In this document: in pieces, positions 1 through 9,979 of the stretch | Layout of the letters: each line of letters begins with the position of its first letter | Position numbering within the stretch: position 1 is the stretch's first letter | Origin: Achatina immaculata | Lineage: Eukaryota; Mollusca; Gastropoda; Stylommatophora; Achatinidae | NCBI GenBank assembly: GCA_009760885.1 | Contig: CM019693.1 | Coordinates: 50,982,596-51,046,595, forward strand | DNA: 64,000 bases | Direction of reading: 5' to 3' | The notes under the pieces: model-generated | Told to the model about the DNA's origin: nothing | The model's database searches: none | Seen by the model: only the letters and a program-made list of their open reading frames with translations | Program-made: the position numbers and the translations under genes

Positions 1-143
1 AAGATGGCTGCAAGACATCGTTGATGATCTGGAAATGGATGCAGCAGCAGCAGGCCATCTTGCTCACAACCGAGAGGCCTACAGGAGTGCTGTTTGGGAG
101 GCAAAGTTCCGCAAGGGACATGCAAAGGAATGAATGAATGAAT
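1..143 (+). mobile_element. LINE-C 3' end, copy 1 (partial at window edge)
   Basis: The last 43 codons of a non-LTR retrotransposon ORF, ending in GHAKE and a TGA at 131-133, run directly into a GAAT-type short tandem tail. The same terminus occurs at 2190, 39258 (minus) and 51800 (minus), which defines the family. There is effectively no 3' UTR beyond the microsatellite tail, as is common for RTE-like LINEs. Confidence 0.8.
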
Positions 144-1534
144 CTCCTCTAGCACCTCTATTTCTTCTTTTGTTATATTATCAGGTCCAGTCGCTTTTCC
201 TTTCTTCATATGTTTGATGGCATCTATGATTTCATCTTCAAGTATTGGTGGTCAATCACAGTTTTCAGTATCTGGTGTTAATTCTGGTCTTTCTCCTCCA
301 TATAGCTCACCGATGTACTCTGTCCACCTGTCCACAATGTCTTCTTTTCCCATTAACATTTTATCTTCTTTTGATTTCAGGCATCCTATGGTATATTTTG
401 TTTTCTTGCCTGTGAGTTCATTAATTTGTTTGTGCATGTTTTTGCTGTCTTTATTATGAAAGTCCTCTATTTGTCTGCACTTCCTATAACCACACTTCCT
501 TTGCTTCTCTGCATTTGCATCTTATTTCTTTATTTATCTTGCTATACTTTTCTTGGTTATTTTTACTCCTCCTTCTCTTGTCCATCAGTCCTAAGATGTT
601 ATCTGTCGTCCATTTATTTTTAGAGGCTTCTTTTTTCGGTGGTATTATCTCCTTAATCCCAAAACAAGCTATCAAGTGGAACACAACAGGCCGAAGAAAA
701 AGGGGCAGACCGCGTGAAACTCTGAAGAGAACATTATTAAGAGAGGCCAAGTTAACAGGCATAAAATCCTTTGTTGAGGTTGAAAGACTCGCCGAAGACA
801 GGAAAAATTGGCGAACTACTTTGCGAGCCCTATGTGACGTCTAACGGCACGGGAAGGATATAAGATAAGATAAGATAAGATTATCTCCTTAACAGTTTGG
901 TGGATAGAATCTCTTAACATTACCCATTGTTTATCTATGCTATTTATCTTTGCTATTGCATTGTATCTATTTGTTATGATAACTTTGTATTATTCTCGCA
1001 GTTCTTGGTAATTTTTAAGGAGTTCTGTATTCAGTTTGATGTTTCTATCTTTTCTGCATGCTTTCTTTAGCTTTATTCTAATTTTTCCACAGAGTGGGTC
1101 TTGGTCACTATTGCAGTCGACTCCTGGCATGGTTTTTGTTGTCAGTAAAGCATTCTGGAATCGTTTGTTGATTAATATGTAGTCTGTCTGATTACAAGTC
1201 TTTTTGTCTAGACTGCACCACATTGCCAGTCTTCGAGGATGTTGTTTAAACTAGGTGTTTCCTACAACCATGCTGTGTATTCTTGCCCATTCAATTAATT
1301 TATAACCTCTGTCATTCCTCTCCCCCAGTCCATAGTCACCAACGATGTCTAAAGTTCTTCCTTTACCAACTTTGGCATTAAAATCTCCCATGACTATGGT
1401 AACTTCATGTGAATTTGTGTGTTTTAGTGCTGTCTCTATGTCATTATAAAATAGCTGTACATCTTCTTCAGAACTTTTCAGATGTTGGAGCGTACAGTTA
1501 TATAATATTTATATTTATTGGTTGTCCAATAGTA

Positions 1535-1540
<6 letters not shown>
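144..1540 (-). mobile_element. LINE-B endonuclease to RT start, inverted, degenerate (copy 1)
   Basis: Read on the minus strand, this starts in an APE-type endonuclease (YAPTSEKF, then the MGDFNAKVG motif near 1370-1400). It continues through a linker (CRKDRNIKLN, KEIIPPKKEASKNKW) to the beginning of the reverse transcriptase (GKATGPDNI) near 200. Several in-frame stops are present, for example one just before the YAPTSE block and one after VVGNT. It is interrupted by a LINE-A insertion at 657-880. The rest of a similar RT lies on the opposite strand from 1567, so the arrangement resembles a 5' inversion made by twin priming. Confidence 0.75.
657..880 (+). mobile_element. 5'-truncated LINE-A insertion with 13-bp TSD (copy 1)
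   Basis: This encodes the C-terminal 60 or so residues of LINE-A (PKQAIKWNTTGRRKRGRP ... TTLRALCDV, stop at 842-844) followed by a GGATATAAGATAAGA tail. It is flanked by the direct repeat ATTATCTCCTTAA at 644-656 and 880-892. Removing the insert and one repeat rejoins the surrounding LINE-B minus-strand reading as LRDSIHQTVKEIIPPKKEA without a frame break. That confirms both the insertion and its boundaries. Confidence 0.9.
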
Positions 1541-1565
<25 letters not shown>

Positions 1566-1566
1566 T
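1541..1566. repeat. (TA)n microsatellite at inversion junction
   Basis: A pure TA run lies between the minus-strand endonuclease part and the plus-strand RT part. The matching run in copy 2 is 3600-3625. Confidence 0.85.
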
Positions 1567-1765
1567 ATGCTTCATAGACTACTGTAAAGCATTCGATAAA
1601 GTGAGACACACAGAAATGATAAGAATGCTGGAAGACATCAACATAGATGTGAAAGATCTGAAACTCATCAAAAACATATACTGACAATATTCAGCAGCAG
1701 TGAAGGTTGAGAACCAGATAGGAACATTCCAAGACATAAAATTGGGAGTGAGACAAGGATGTGTT
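1567..1765 (+). mobile_element. LINE reverse transcriptase fragment, cut at duplication breakpoint
   Basis: The translation shows RT motif A (FIDYCKAFDKVRHTEM) and the conserved VRQGCV block, with one in-frame stop at 1681-1683. At 1765 it stops at the tandem duplication join. The uninterrupted continuation is seen in copy 2 from 3626. It is the sense partner of the inverted LINE-B segment to its left. Confidence 0.75.
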
Positions 1766-2202
1766 TTTCCCATCGCAACATATGCCTGTGAGACCTGGAC
1801 ACTTAACAAAACAGCTGAGAAACACATAAATGCCTTTGAGTGTAAATGCTATAGAAGAGTTCTCCAAATATCGTGGGACACAAAAAAGAACAAATATATC
1901 TATACTACAAGAGCTTAATATTGAAGAAGGCTGGCTAGTAAAGAGGATTAAAGAGAGAAAACTTAAATATTTTGGACACATTAAACGTCATGATAATTTA
2001 GGGAAGACCGTATTGGAAGGATACATAATGGGAAAAAGAAAAAGAGGAAGACCGAAACGAAGATGGCTGCAAGACATCGTTGATGATCTGGAAATGGATG
2101 CAGCAGCAGCAGGCCATCTTGCTCACAACCGAGAGGCCTACAGGAGTGCTGTTTGGGAGGCAAAGTTCCGCAAGGGACATGCAAAGGAATGAATGAATGA
2201 AT
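1766..2202 (+). mobile_element. LINE-C 3' fragment, copy 2
   Basis: This begins around the motif TYACETWTLNK and runs through LKYFGHIKRHDN and GKRKRGRPKRRW to the stop at 2190-2192, with a short GAAT tail. One frameshift lies near 1890. It matches 39258-39680 and 51800-52085 on the other strand. The left edge coincides with the duplication breakpoint, so this copy may have been longer. Confidence 0.8.
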
Positions 2203-3593
2203 CTCCTCTAGCACCTCTATTTCTTCTTTTGTTATATTATCAGGTCCAGTCGCTTTTCCTTTCTTCATATGTTTGATGGCATCTATGATTTCATCTTCAA
2301 GTATTGGTGGTCAATCACAGTTTTCAGTATCTGGTGTTAATTCTGGTCTTTCTCCTCCATATAGCTCACCGATGTACTCTGTCCACCTGTCCACAATGTC
2401 TTCTTTTCCCATTAACATTTTATCTTCTTTTGATTTCAGGCATCCTATGGTATATTTTGTTTTCTTGCCTGTGAGTTCATTAATTTGTTTGTGCATGTTT
2501 TTGCTGTCTTTATTATGAAAGTCCTCTATTTGTCTGCACTTCCTATAACCACACTTCCTTTGCTTCTCTGCATTTGCGTCTTATTTCTTTATTTATCTTG
2601 CTATACTTTTCTTGGTTATTTTTACTCCTCCTTCTCTTGTCCATCAGTCCTAAGATGTTATCTGTCGTCCATTTATTTTTAGAGGCTTCTTTTTTCGGTG
2701 GTATTATCTCCTTAATCCCAAAACAAGCTATCAAGTGGAACACAACAGGCCGAAGAAAAAGGGGCAGACCGCGTGAAACTCTGAAGAGAACATTATTAAG
2801 AGAGGCCAAGTTAACAGGCATAAAATCCTTTGTTGAGGTTGAAAGACTCGCCGAAGACAGGAAAAATTGGCGAACTACTTTGCGAGCCCTATGTGACGTC
2901 TAACGGCACGGGAAGGATATAAGATAAGATAAGATAAGATTATCTCCTTAACAGTTTGGTGGATAGAATCTCTTAACATTACCCATTGTTTATCTATGCT
3001 ATTTATCTTTGCTATTGCATTGTATCTATTTGTTATGATAACTTTGTATTATTCTCGCAGTTCTTGGTAATTTTTAAGGAGTTCTGTATTCAGTTTGATG
3101 TTTCTATCTTTTCTGCATGCTTTCTTTAGCTTTATTCTAATTTTTCCACAGAGTGGGTCTTGGTCACTATTGCAGTCGACTCCTGGCATGGTTTTTGTTG
3201 TCAGTAAAGCATTCTGGAATCGTTTGTTGATTAATATGTAGTCTGTCTGATTACAAGTCTTTTTGTCTAGACTGCACCACATTGCCAGTCTTCGAGGATG
3301 TTGTTTAAACTAGGTGTTTCCTACAACCATGCTGTGTATTCTTGCCCATTCAATTAATTTATAACCTCTGTCATTCCTCTCCCCCAGTCCATAGTCACCA
3401 ACGATGTCTAAAGTTCTTCCTTTACCAACTTTGGCATTAAAATCTCCCATGACTATGGTAACTTCATGTGAATTTGTGTGTTTTAGTGCTGTCTCTATGT
3501 CATTATAAAATAGCTGTACATCTTCTTCAGAACTTTTCAGATGTTGGAGCGTACAGTTATATAATATTTATATTTATTGGTTGTCCAATAGTA

Positions 3594-3599
<6 letters not shown>
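2203..3599 (-). mobile_element. LINE-B endonuclease to RT start, inverted (copy 2)
   Basis: Second copy of the 144-1540 segment at offset 2,059, with the same endonuclease motif (MGDFNAKVG), the same internal stops and the same nested LINE-A. Confidence 0.75.
2716..2939 (+). mobile_element. 5'-truncated LINE-A insertion (copy 2)
   Basis: Duplicate of the 657-880 insertion, with its TSD repeats at 2703-2715 and 2939-2951. It came along with the tandem duplication and is not an independent insertion. Confidence 0.88.
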
Positions 3600-3624
<25 letters not shown>

Positions 3625-3625
3625 T
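3600..3625. repeat. (TA)n microsatellite (copy 2)
   Basis: TA run matching 1541-1566 at offset 2,059. Confidence 0.85.
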
Positions 3626-4722
3626 ATGCTTCATAGACTACTGTAAAGCATTCGATAAAGTGAGACACACAGAAATGATAAGAATGCTGGAAGACATCAA
3701 CATAGATGTGAAAGATCTGAAACTCATCAAAAACATATACTGACAATATTCAGCAGCAGTGAAGGTTGAGAACCAGATAGGAACATTCCAAGACATAAAA
3801 TTGGGAGTGAGACAAGGATGTGTTCTATTTCCTGATCTCTTCTTCTTGTACTGTGAAAAAAGTAATGAGAAATATAGAGAGCTTGCCAGGAATATCAGTT
3901 GGTGGATACAACCTTAACAACTTAAGATATGCAGACAACACAGTTCTGATTGCCAAGAGTGAAATGGAGCTATAGGCTCTTCTGGATGTTGTAGTTTGTG
4001 AAAGTAAAAGTAAAGGTCTCAGCCTGAATAAAAAGAAGACTGAAGTGATGGTTATCCCAAAGAAAAGAATACCACCAAAATGTTGCATTACCATCAGTGG
4101 TACAGAACTGAAACAAATTGATAGATTCAAGTACTTAGGAACAGAATTATAACAGATGATGGGAAATGTCACAATGAAATAAAAAGCAGACGTGCTCTGG
4201 CCAATACAGCATTCCAGAAAATGAGACAATCTTGTGCAACAGATCCATATCAATGGAAACAAGATTCTGAGTACTTAAATGTTACATCGAGCCAATTTTG
4301 TGTTATGGATGTGAAGCATGGTCTATGAATAAGAGATTACAGCGAGAAATGAAGGCCATGGAGATATGGTTTATAAGAAGGATGTTGAAAGTGCCATGGA
4401 CAGCTAAGAAAACCAACGAAGAACTCTTAAGAGAGGCTAGAGTTAAAAGGCAAATTACAGCAAAGATCAGAGGCAGACAAGTGAGATTTATAGGACATTT
4501 TCTGAGAAGAGGAAAACTGGAACCATTGTGGCAAGTGGAAAAATTGAGGGAAGAAGAGACAAGAGGAAGACAGAGAGAGAAGTTACTGGGTGGGCTGTCA
4601 GTGTGGCTAGGAAGAGAGTCACCAGCAGATCTCATAATCAGGTCTAAAGACAGGGAATTGTGGAGAGAAATGATTGCCTACCCCACCCCACCCGGCACGG
4701 CACTTGATTGATTATTCAAGGT
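3626..4722 (+). mobile_element. LINE-D reverse transcriptase to C-terminus, degenerate
   Basis: This is the longest plus-strand RT in this block. Motifs in order are FIDYCKAFDKVRHTEM, VRQGCV, LRYADNTVLIAKS (the catalytic YADD is changed to YADN), then LSLNKKKTEVM and LCYGCEAWSMNK. The end is RQVRFIGHFLRR and DRELWREMIAYPTPPGTALD, with a stop at 4709-4711. Frames shift at about 3830 and 4230 and there are in-frame stops, so it is dead. After the stop comes TTGATTGATT, a short tandem 3' tail. The segment 4298-4711 is open for 137 codons. Confidence 0.8.
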
Positions 4723-4736
4723 CCAGGATTCTACAC

Positions 4737-4914
4737 AGAGAAAAAGAGGCAGACCACGTGGAGCTCCGAAGAGGACATTGTTAAGAGAGGCCAAATTAAC
4801 AGGCATAAAATCCCTTGATGAGATTGAAAGTCTTGCAGAAGACAGGAAAAATTGGCAAACTACCTTTCGAGCCCTATGTGACATTTAATGGCACGGGAAG
4901 GATATAAGATATGA
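4737..4914 (+). mobile_element. LINE-A 3' fragment (diverged)
   Basis: The C-terminal residues QRKRGRPRGAPKRTLLREAK through TTFRALCDI and a stop are followed by GGCACGGGAAGGATATAAGATA. This is the LINE-A 3' signature seen at 850, 2910, 35930 (minus) and 39700 (minus). It is more diverged than the other copies, so it is probably an older insertion. I found no clear TSD. Confidence 0.75.
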
Positions 4915-4989
4915 GGCTTATACACCATAAAGAAATATTGAGTATATGTAGAATTGTATAGGTAGTCTGAATTGCTGCAATATTTCCTT

Positions 4990-5695
4990 TGATATAAGGA
5001 TTATCCTCATTTTGTTGAAGGTATATTTTGCCATTCCTACTCTTCTGTTAATTTCAGTTTCACATTATCCATCTTATATTATCATGTGTCCCATATACCT
5101 TAAACTTTATATTTGGTATTATTTCCATTCTGCTGATTACCATGTCATTTGTTTTTTTTATATTTATTTCCAGTCCATACTTTTAATTTTTGTTGTTTAT
5201 TCATGTCACTAGGTTCTGTAGATCTTTTTGGTTCTCTTCCATCAGCATGATGTTATCTGCATATCTTAGGTTATTGATAGCCATTACATTAATGATTAGT
5301 CCAGGCATTCACCAATTTCATTGAATTCTTTTTCTGTGCAAAAGTAAAACAGACATAGGGATAGGACACACTCTTGTCTGATCCCTGCCTTTATGTCTGT
5401 TGGTGTTGAGTAGTTTGTGTGTGTTGGATGGCACAACTGCTGTCTGTTCCCAGTATAGATGGCTAGTAGTCTGATGTCTTTGTTATAAGTGTTAATCTCC
5501 TTCATACAATCCATCAGCTGTTCATGCCTTACTCTGTCAAAAACTTTTGTATAGTCTATAAAATATGCATAAAATACTTTTTTCTAACTTCCATGTGCTT
5601 CTCAGTTATCATCCTAATACTGAATATCACTTCTTTTGTTCCACTATTTCTTCTTAATCCAGATTGATGATCATTGATTTCTATATTTATTTAGT
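4990..5695 (-). mobile_element. LINE-H reverse transcriptase fragment
   Basis: Read on the minus strand, it shows NDHQSGLRRNSGTKE, then FIDYTKVFDRVRHEQLMDC, IKAGIRQECVLS, INNLRYADNIMLM and LEINIKKTNDMVIS. These are successive RT motifs of a LINE similar to D. One frameshift precedes the FIDY motif, and the catalytic YADD reads YADN. Both ends are truncated. Confidence 0.7.
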
Positions 5696-5699
5696 GAAT

Positions 5700-6018
5700 A
5701 GGCACTTTTAGTATATGCATATTTCAGGTGGATATTTGTTTATAGAGAAGGTTGTGAGCAGTAAGAACAAAAAAAATGAACCTTTAAGATAGATTTTTAA
5801 ATTTGGAAATAGAAGGAAAGTTCAAGCCTTGCTTAGATGAAGAATTTTTCTCTTTCTCTCTACTTTATATGTTTCTAGACCTGAAATGAAGTATTGATGA
5901 TGATGATGAGTAACTCAGTAGTTTATTACACAAGACAAGATGCTCAGCTAATCTCATAAACTCCATCCATCTATAAGTTTGCTCATTTATGTGCTTCGTC
6001 TTTCTATACATTTGAACA
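5700..6018. other. Unassigned AT-rich stretch
   Basis: I see no coding, RNA or repeat feature here beyond a short GAT run near 5895-5908. Confidence 0.5.
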
Positions 6019-7200
6019 AATTACTGCACCCATCCATGTTTTCTTATCTCATATTAACACATTCCACCCATCCGTGTTTTCTGATCTCACATGTTCAACC
6101 TGTTTCCCCATCTCACATTCACACACTCCACCCATCCATGTTTCCTCATCTCACATTCACACACTCCACCCATCCATGTTTCCTCATCTCACATTCACAC
6201 ACTCCACCCATCCATATTTCCTCATCTCACATTCACACACTCCACCCATCCATGTTTCCTCATCTCACATTCACACACTCCACCCATCCATGTTTCCACA
6301 TCTCACATTCACACACTCCACCCATCCATGTTTCCTCATCTCACATTCACATACTCCACCCATCCATGTTTCCTCATCTCACATTCACACACTCCACCCA
6401 TCCATGTTTCCTCATCTCACATTCACACACTCCACCCATCCATGTTTCCTCATCTCACATTCACATACTCCACCCATCCATGTTTCCTCGTGTCACATTC
6501 ACACACTCCACCCATCCATGTTTCCTCATCTCACATTCACACACTCCACCCATCCATGTTTCCTCATCTCACATTCACATACTCCACCCATCCATGTTTC
6601 CTCATGTCACATTCACACACTCCACCCATCCATGTTTCCTCATGTCACATTCACACACTCCACCCATCCATGTTTCCTCATCTCACATTCACACACTCCA
6701 CCCATCCATGTTTCCTCATGTCACATTCACATACTCCACCCATCCATGTTTCCTCATCTCACATTCACACACTCCACCCATCCATGTTTCCTCGTGTCAC
6801 ATTCACACACTCCACCCATCCATGTTTCCTCATATCACATTCACACACTCCACCCATCCATGTTTTCTCATGTCACATTCACACACTCCACCCATCCATG
6901 TTTCCTCATGTCACATTCACACACTCCACCCATCCATGTTTCCTCATGTCACATTCACACACTCCACCCATCCATGTTTCCTCATCTCACATTCACACAC
7001 TCCACCCATCCATGTTTCCTCATCTCACATTCACATACTCCACCCATCCATGTTTCCTCATCTCACATTCACACACTCCACCCATCCATGTTTCCTCATG
7101 TCACATTCACACACTCCACTCATCCATGTTTCCTCATCTCACCTTCACACACTCCACCCATCCATGTTTCCTCATCTCACATTCACACACTCCACCATAC
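6019..7200. repeat. 38-bp pyrimidine-rich minisatellite, about 29 copies
   Basis: The unit contains CCACCCATCCATGTTTCCTC followed by a TCTCACATTCACACA block. Degenerate units lie at 6019-6110 and regular ones from about 6113. The 38-bp period is not a multiple of three, so all three forward frames stay open for hundreds of codons without being genes. A variant CACATACTCC marks every third unit at 6348, 6462 and 6576, which hints at a local 114-bp higher-order period. The array ends 9 bp before the SARM1 exon. Confidence 0.95.
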
Positions 7201-7209
7201 CATGTACAG

Positions 7210-7363
7210 GTGATGATAACCAAGAAGACTGGGTGCACAAAGAAATTGTAGCTGCCATAGAAAGCAACTGTAACATTGTTCCAATCATAGACAACTTTGA
7301 CTGGCCACCACTGGAGAGAATTCCTGTTGACATGAGAGGAGTGGTTCGTTTTAACAGTGTTAG
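7210..7363 (+). CDS. SARM1: SARM1-type TIR NADase, internal exon of the TIR domain
   Basis: The exon reads DWVHKEIVAAIE, then NIVPIIDNFDWP, then the end FNSVR. This matches the second half of the SARM1 TIR domain (vertebrate SARM1 has DWVHKEIVTAL, NIVPIIDGFEWP and FNGIKW at these places, from memory). SARM1 is an NAD+ hydrolase that drives axon degeneration and, in invertebrates, also innate signalling. The acceptor is TGTACAG ending at 7209; the donor is GTTAG/GTACTG at 7363/7364. The exon starts with two bases of a split codon and ends with AG, completed by G of the next exon at 9790. The catalytic glutamate lies in an upstream exon not found in this window. The exon is flanked on both sides by minisatellites. 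Confidence 0.9.
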
Positions 7364-7716
7364 GTACTGTCTTTCCTGTCATACAACATGTATCCTATAT
7401 GTGTCCTATAGTTTTAACAATGTTAGGTACTGTCTTTCCTGTCATACAACATGTGTCCTATATGTGTGTCCTATAGTTTTAACAATGTTAGGTACTGTCT
7501 TTTCTGTCATACAACATGTGTCCTATATGTGTCCTATAGTTTTAACAGTGTTGGGTACTGTCTTTCCTGTCATACAACATGTGTCCTATATGTGTCTATA
7601 GTTTTAACAGTGTTAGATACTGTCTTTCCTGTCATACAACATGTGTCCTATAGTTTTAACAGTTTTAGGTACTGTCTTTCCTGTCATACAACATGTGTCC
7701 TATATGTGTCCTATAG
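7348..7716. repeat. 63-bp minisatellite built from the exon end and splice donor, about 6 copies
   Basis: Units start with GTTTTAACAGTGTTAG/GTACTG at 7348, 7411, 7476, 7539, 7601 and about 7651. The spacing is 63, 65, 63, 62 and about 51 bp. The first unit is the last 16 bases of the SARM1 exon plus the start of its intron, so each later unit carries a copy of the 5' splice site. Confidence 0.92.
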
Positions 7717-7742
7717 ATTGTCATCAAAATTGTTTGTAAATA

Positions 7743-9139
7743 GTTGTGTGTTCAAAAAAAAAAAAGAAAAAGAGTGAACTTTTTATATAGCATGCAAACC
7801 AGGACAGAGGGCACAGTGTGGTTACTGAGTACTTCAAGCCAACAGGTTTTCATAACAAACTGCCATTTGTCTCACTCTGCTATAAGCATTAGTTGTCGAG
7901 TTACATCCGCTGAAGTGAACACGTGCACAAGCTGTTCAACAGATATTAGTGACAGTGTAGGAGCTTGAAGAACTGTGTGTATGTGTGAAATTTTGCTGCA
8001 GTCTTGGTAAACATTTTACAGACGTGGCACTTGAGAGATAGGCAGAGCGGGGGACTTTGAGAGCAGCTCCACATGCTGCTTAGTCTGAGAGAGCTGGGAC
8101 TACAGACTGTTGGCGCAAGATGTCAGTCAACTATCAGCTGCAGGTCATTGATGGATATGTTGATGGGAGGATCTCAGCACCTGTGGACATATCAGGAGTG
8201 CAGTGATGATCATCTAAACCATAAACCATGGCAGTTGCTTAACCAGCATATGAGGAGGACTGTATGAGCTCAACGCGGTGCTGTAATTAATTTAAGCATT
8301 TTAAAGAAGGAAGAACATTGCTAGGTGAAGATCCCAGGCCTGGATGACCTTCCACATCAGCAGATGAAAACCAGGTCAACAGAGTTTGTGATGTGATTTG
8401 TGAAGTCGTCATTTAACTGTCTAAGAAATTGCTGATGAAGTGAACATCAGCGTAGGATCTTTCCATCAAATTTTGACTGCAAAACTTCATGCCGCATTTG
8501 CTGACAGTCAGAAACAGAATTGTGTTGAAATCAGTCAGGAACCGCTTGCCAACACAAATGGTCGTGGAAACTATCTTAAGAACACCATAACAAGAGATGA
8601 AATTTCGGTTTATGGCCATGATGTTGAAACCAAGATGCAATCTTTGCAATGGGTGAGGATAGGGTCTCCTTGACCAAAAAAAAAAAAAAAAGCAGGGATG
8701 ACACAGTCAAAGATCCTTGAGCAATGCTATGCACAGGAAGAGGCCTGAATTGTGGGAAAACCAGACTTGAATGTTGCACTGTGACAGAGCTCTGGTTCAT
8801 TCATTGCTCCTCATCCCCGGTTATCTGGTACAACATCTGACATCCATTGTGCCCCATCCACCCTATTCTCAGGACTTAGCCCCAGAGCACTTTTTCCCTG
8901 TTTCTCAAACTTAAGGCCACTTTGATAGGGCGTTGCTTCTAAACCATAGAGAAGATTCAGGGTGAGAGAGCAGCATACCATCACAGAAAGTGCTTTCCAG
9001 GAAGCATTCCAATAATGGAAGAAACATTGGGAATAGTGTAGTGCTAGTAGAAAAGATTACTTTGAAGGGGACAGTGATTAAAATGTTGTCAAATGAGCAC
9101 TTATGTCTTAAAGATCACTATTTTTTTAAACACGTCTTG
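7743..9139 (+). mobile_element. mariner-like (MLE) transposon remnant in the SARM1 intron
   Basis: Imperfect terminal inverted repeats (GTGTTCAAAAAAA... at 7748 and its complement at 9110-9134) sit beside TA dinucleotides at 7741-7742 and 9140-9141. The plus-strand transposase is recognisable but broken by many stops and frameshifts. It shows VKFCCSLGKTF near 7985, RTLLGEDPRPGRPSTSADE near 8310, VNISVGSFHQILTAKLH near 8445, TRDEISVYGHDVETKMQS near 8595 and PHPPYSQDLAPEHFF near 8855. These are the HTH and DDE blocks of a SETMAR/mariner transposase. The catalytic aspartates are partly altered, for example D to E in LAPEHFF. It is non-functional. Confidence 0.85.
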
Positions 9140-9229
9140 TATATATAAACAATAAGGAGTTTACATTCATTTTAGCTGTGCTAACTAAAAATTAAAATTA
9201 AAAATGTAGGAAAAATGTGAAGTAGTATT

Positions 9230-9390
9230 TTCCTTCCTTCCTTAACTTACTTAACTTGCTTACTTTACTTACTTACATACTTACTTAACTTACATACTTA
9301 CTTAACTTGCTTACTTACTTAACTTGCTTACTTTACTTACTTACATACTTGCTTACTTTACTTACTTACTTTACTTACTTACATACTTAC
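9230..9390. repeat. (TTAC/CTTA)n tetranucleotide tract
   Basis: Imperfect CTTA/ACTT repeats, beginning with a CCTT run, lie in the SARM1 intron between the mariner and the last exon. Confidence 0.85.
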
Positions 9391-9789
9391 TTTGACTGGT
9401 AGTTGCTTTTTATCAAGATTTACAGCTACACTGCTATATTCTCCATTCACTGTCCTTCATATGCTTATTTTTTTGCCTTCTTAATTACAGTCTAATTCTT
9501 GTGTGTGTTTTCAGGGGGCGCTGGTTTATAGTTCACTAGCCCTAGCACCAGCATTCAGCTCTAGGTTGTGGACCACTATCTCATTTAGCTTGAGTGATCC
9601 CCCCATATATCCAGCCACCTCAGATCACACCCCCGTTGTAATAGAAAGATAAAACTATGTTAGGGAATGGTTGAATTCATCACATTCTTGTCTTTGTTTC
9701 TCACTTGCTAAAAAGCACTTGTGATGATTGTTGTACCTCTTATGCCATGTTCTCTTGTGCAGCTTTGTCAAATATGTTGTCTGAACCAG

Positions 9790-9979
9790 GTGGGTCCACG
9801 AGTACCAGGATGCTTGTGTGGACAAGCTGGAAACTTTTCTTCGTCGCGGCCGTCGTTTGTCCCAGCAGGTACACAGCTCTGTTGCTTCCATGCACGTGGC
9901 CGGCTCTGAAAGTCAGTTCCCTCCAGACAGTCCGTGCAAATCTGCCAGCAGTCATAGCTTGTTGGAGCAATCTTCATGA
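9790..9979 (+). CDS. SARM1: SARM1-type TIR NADase, terminal coding exon
   Basis: After the acceptor CTGAACCAG (ends 9789), one G completes the AG left by the exon at 7363, giving Arg. The frame then reads WVHEYQDACVDKLETFLRR, the last helix of the SARM1 TIR domain (vertebrate WSHEYQEATIEKIIRFLQ, from memory). It continues as a serine-rich tail (GRRLSQQ ... SASSHSLLEQSS) to TGA at 9977-9979. That gives 62 residues in this exon. A GT at 9869 could act as a donor after SQQ, but the open frame runs naturally to a stop. Only the 3' end of the gene is inside the window; I found no earlier TIR, SAM or ARM exon in 1-6100. Confidence rests on the exact phase match and the motif order. Confidence 0.88.

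Larger units (their letters stand above)
1..3824. repeat. 2,059-bp tandem duplication of a nested LINE block
   Basis: Bases 1-1765 recur at 2060-3824 with a constant offset of 2,059. The only difference I noticed is A519 versus G2578. The unit reads LINE-C 3' end, inverted LINE-B holding a LINE-A insertion, (TA)n, then plus-strand RT. Copy 2 is 1766-3824; copy 1 would start about 293 bp left of the window. At 1765/1766 the RT reading jumps from its VRQGCV motif straight into LINE-C, while at 3824 the RT continues normally. The join at 1765/1766 is therefore the duplication breakpoint. Confidence 0.9.

Noticed and set aside
214..623. Plus-strand ORFs with hydrophobic, phenylalanine-rich peptides
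   Set aside because: They are antisense shadows of the minus-strand LINE-B coding region.
5296..5514. Host gene fragment
   Set aside because: The reading contains LINE RT motifs (IRQECVLS, LRYADN) and continues as RT on both sides.
5979..7601. 540-codon plus-strand open frame, with two more of 379 and 386 codons in the other frames
   Set aside because: They arise from the 38-bp minisatellite, whose unit has no stop in any forward frame. Only the last part (7210-7363) is real coding sequence, as a SARM1 exon joined by splicing.
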